Source: an uncultured bacterium | Lineage (GTDB): Bacteria; Cyanobacteriota; Vampirovibrionia; Gastranaerophilales; Gastranaerophilaceae | NCBI GenBank assembly: GCA_900553895.1 | Contig: USFB01000004.1 | Location: forward strand, 1-64,000 | Direction of reading: 5' to 3' | Length of the DNA stretch: 64,000 nucleotides | Shown: piece after piece, positions 62,380 through 64,000 of the stretch | How positions within the stretch are numbered: the first letter of the stretch is position 1 | How the letters are laid out: each line of letters starts with the position of its first letter | Translations under genes and position numbers: made by a program | The notes under the pieces: generated by a model | Databases searched by the model: none | What the model was told of the DNA's origin: nothing | Seen by the model: the letters and a program-made list of their open reading frames with translations, nothing else

Positions 62380-63306
62380 TTACCATTTACTATCAGCAAT
62401 GTATTCTTTATAAACAAGGCTTAATATATCTTGAAATGGTTTGTTGTTTTTAATACTTGCATCATTTTTAAAATCTTTTATGAATTCATTTGCGTCCCAT
62501 TTTGTCATGCGTTTTGCTAAAAAATTTTTTAATTTATACCAATTATCTTCAATAGAAAAATTTTTTGGAGGTAGTAATTCTTCTTCAACCAAAATCTTAG
62601 CCACTTTTAATTCTTTATTATCTATTGTATTTGAATGGGACATTATTTTCAGGATTTCTGTAATTTGATTTTCGTTTAGATTTTTATTATCCAATATTTT
62701 TTGAAGAATTTCATTTGAAAGTTTTGCTCTTTCTCGGTCCCTATAATCTGATTTTACACGGAATAGTCGTCCAAAAATATCATTGATGTTATATGTGTTT
62801 TTTGTATATTTAAAATAATCTTTACACCCATAAAGACGTTCGTTATCAAGAAATTTATTCATTATTTCTTGTTGCTCTGGTAAAAATTCTGTATTAACAT
62901 TTGCAAAAACTTTACCCAACAAACCAATGAAAGTTTCTCTAGTATCACGATTCTGCATAATCGTTTGATTATTATAGATTTTTTCAAGAGTATTATATTT
63001 GAAGGATATAAAGTTTTTTGTTGCTTGTAATAAATTTTCGATTGGATATTTTACAAGGTTTAATAAATCAGCATTACCGAAAGCGTTATTTATTGCATTT
63101 GTTGGTACAGAATTTAGAGCAATATCTTTGGCATAAATCTCAATCTTATCTGAGTGTAAAGTTTGCCAAGATTTAAACATTTTTTTATCGGAAGTCATTA
63201 AATCAATAAACTTTTGTTGAGCTGAAATTTCAAAAGCTGTTTGTCTAAAACTCGTTCTTGGCGTGTTCTTGTTGTTGTTTTTTATCCCATATCCACTTAT
63301 TTTCAT
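62380..63306 (-). CDS. Tandem paralogue B, lineage-specific helical protein
   Basis: The 308-residue protein begins MKISGYGIKNN with SFRQ at 19-22 and is collinear with paralogue A: QKFIDLMTSDKKMFKSWQTL, FLPEQQEIMNKFLDNERLYG and YFKYTKNTYNINDIFGRLFR. The middle of the two proteins is nearly identical; the ends have drifted. The upstream 80 nt are also shared. Function unknown. AAAGGA-like ATAAAGGATAA precedes the ATG. Confidence 0.65.
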   Translation of the reverse strand: MKISGYGIKNNNKNTPRTSFRQTAFEISAQQKFIDLMTSDKKMFKSWQTLHSDKIEIYAKDIALNSVPTNAINNAFGNADLLNLVKYPIENLLQATKNFISFKYNTLEKIYNNQTIMQNRDTRETFIGLLGKVFANVNTEFLPEQQEIMNKFLDNERLYGCKDYFKYTKNTYNINDIFGRLFRVKSDYRDRERAKLSNEILQKILDNKNLNENQITEILKIMSHSNTIDNKELKVAKILVEEELLPPKNFSIEDNWYKLKNFLAKRMTKWDANEFIKDFKNDASIKNNKPFQDILSLVYKEYIADSKW

Positions 63307-63370
63307 CTATTTATCCTTTATGGAAATAAGATTAACATGAAAAAAATATGCTATCAATCTTATTTTAAGG

Positions 63371-63376
63371 TATAAT
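63371..63376 (+). promoter_or_regulatory. -10 box of leaderless panE-like gene
   Basis: TATAAT ends 6 nt before the ATG at 63383. In the duplicated upstream copy near 62211 the box has changed to AATAAT. Confidence 0.6.
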
Positions 63377-63382
63377 AAGCAC

Positions 63383-64000
63383 ATGAGAAAAATTCTTATT
63401 TGTGGTCTTGGAGCAGTTGGTTTGACCTATGCAGTCAAATTTAAAGCTAATTCTGAATTAAAAATTTTGGTGGATAAAGAACGTTTGAAACGTTATACAC
63501 AAAATAAACCCATTTTTAACGGCATAGTACAAAATTTTGAATATATTTTGCCGGATAACAAATTCTTTCAGCCTGATTTAATAATAATTGCAACAAAATC
63601 ACAAGGTTTAGAAAGCGCAATTAAAAATATAAAAAACTTTGTTCACGAAAAAGTAGTTATTATTTCTTTGTTAAATGGAATATCGTCAGAAGAAAAAATA
63701 CAAGAAACTTATCCTAATACAACAGTTCTAAAATCTTATTTTATCGGACATAGTGCAGTAAGAGTAGGTAACTCTGTTACGCAAGATGGAGTTGGTGAAA
63801 TTTTTATAGAAAATAATTCTAAAATAAAAGAAATTTTTAACGAGTTTAAAATCAATTATCAAATTCCAGAAGATATAAATTATTCCATGTGGCTAAAATA
63901 CACAATGAACCTTTTTTCTAATCAAGTTTCAGCCATTTTAAATATGAATTTTGGTGAGCTTAAACGCAATCAAGCCTTCTTAAAATTTGCAAAAAAAATT
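63383..64000 (+). CDS. panE: 2-dehydropantoate 2-reductase-like protein, partial
   Basis: The reading frame is open to the end of the window (206 codons seen; family length about 300). MRKILICGLGAVGLTYAV is the NADP-binding start. LIIIATKSQGLESAI is the family's second motif, and SLLNGISSEEKI and MWLKYTMNLFSNQ follow, with the catalytic Lys in the latter. It reduces ketopantoate in pantothenate synthesis in typical members; related enzymes act on other ketoacids, so the symbol is by similarity. It is leaderless. Confidence 0.75.
   Translation, partial: MRKILICGLGAVGLTYAVKFKANSELKILVDKERLKRYTQNKPIFNGIVQNFEYILPDNKFFQPDLIIIATKSQGLESAIKNIKNFVHEKVVIISLLNGISSEEKIQETYPNTTVLKSYFIGHSAVRVGNSVTQDGVGEIFIENNSKIKEIFNEFKINYQIPEDINYSMWLKYTMNLFSNQVSAILNMNFGELKRNQAFLKFAKKI

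Overview
The window looks like a chromosome segment from a low-GC, diderm, flagellated, non-photosynthetic relative of Cyanobacteria, most likely a gut Melainabacteria/Vampirovibrionia lineage such as Gastranaerophilales. This is inference. It rests on AT-rich DNA, LPS genes (kdsB, lpxK), a long AsmA/TamB-type envelope protein and an SLH-domain envelope protein, combined with cyanobacterial-style genes: an RpaB-like OmpR regulator, a Ycf46-type AAA ATPase next to DUF1257-like and DUF2997 proteins, YggS-SepF, LL-diaminopimelate aminotransferase and a DUF151 bifunctional nuclease. No photosynthesis gene is present. There is also a flagellar block fliJ-fliK-flgD-flgE.

Layout. 1-3.1 kb: a surface-glycan-like locus in which one small Rossmann-like module occurs three times: fused to a FemAB/GNAT-like protein, fused to a TylF-type methyltransferase, and alone. 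3.3-7.4 kb: TPR protein, methyltransferase, kdsB-lpxK, small LuxR-type protein. 7.4-10.5 kb: nadA-mnmA-bioB operon (minus strand). 10.6-12.2 kb: Fic protein and small regulators. 12.5-16.3 kb: flagellar hook genes. 16.5-19 kb: yggS-sepF, rlmH. 19-24 kb: nifU-nifS-mscS, a zinc-ribbon protein, pdxJ. 24-34 kb: a membrane protein behind an attenuator-like leader, comEC, a SemiSWEET-like protein, nadK, bifunctional nuclease, dapL, pheT. 34-41 kb: rpaB-like regulator, phosphodiester glycosidase, nth, aminotransferase. 41-48 kb: AsmA/TamB-like protein, murF, mnmE. 48-52 kb: the ycf46-type module with tandem structured repeats. 52-58.6 kb: a riboflavin locus (ribE...ribBA) split by about 4.2 kb of lineage-specific genes and flanked by decayed duplicate copies. 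58.6-64 kb: GNAT, SLH protein, two tandem paralogous genes created by a visible duplication, and a panE-like gene running off the end.

How the parts work together. Several operons make cofactors (NAD, biotin, PLP, riboflavin, Fe-S clusters) and envelope material (Kdo, lipid A, peptidoglycan precursors, glycans). Many genes seem to lack a 5' leader: a good -10 box ends 6-7 nt before the ATG. Intergenic space is dense in palindromic elements, large inverted repeats and intrinsic terminators. The least explained parts are the Ycf46/DUF1257/DUF2997 module with its 108-109 bp tandem repeats, the leader at 24.0-24.15 kb, the promoter-terminator unit without an ORF at 35.0-35.2 kb, the structured leader at 36.4-36.6 kb, and the two duplication-insertion loci at the right end.
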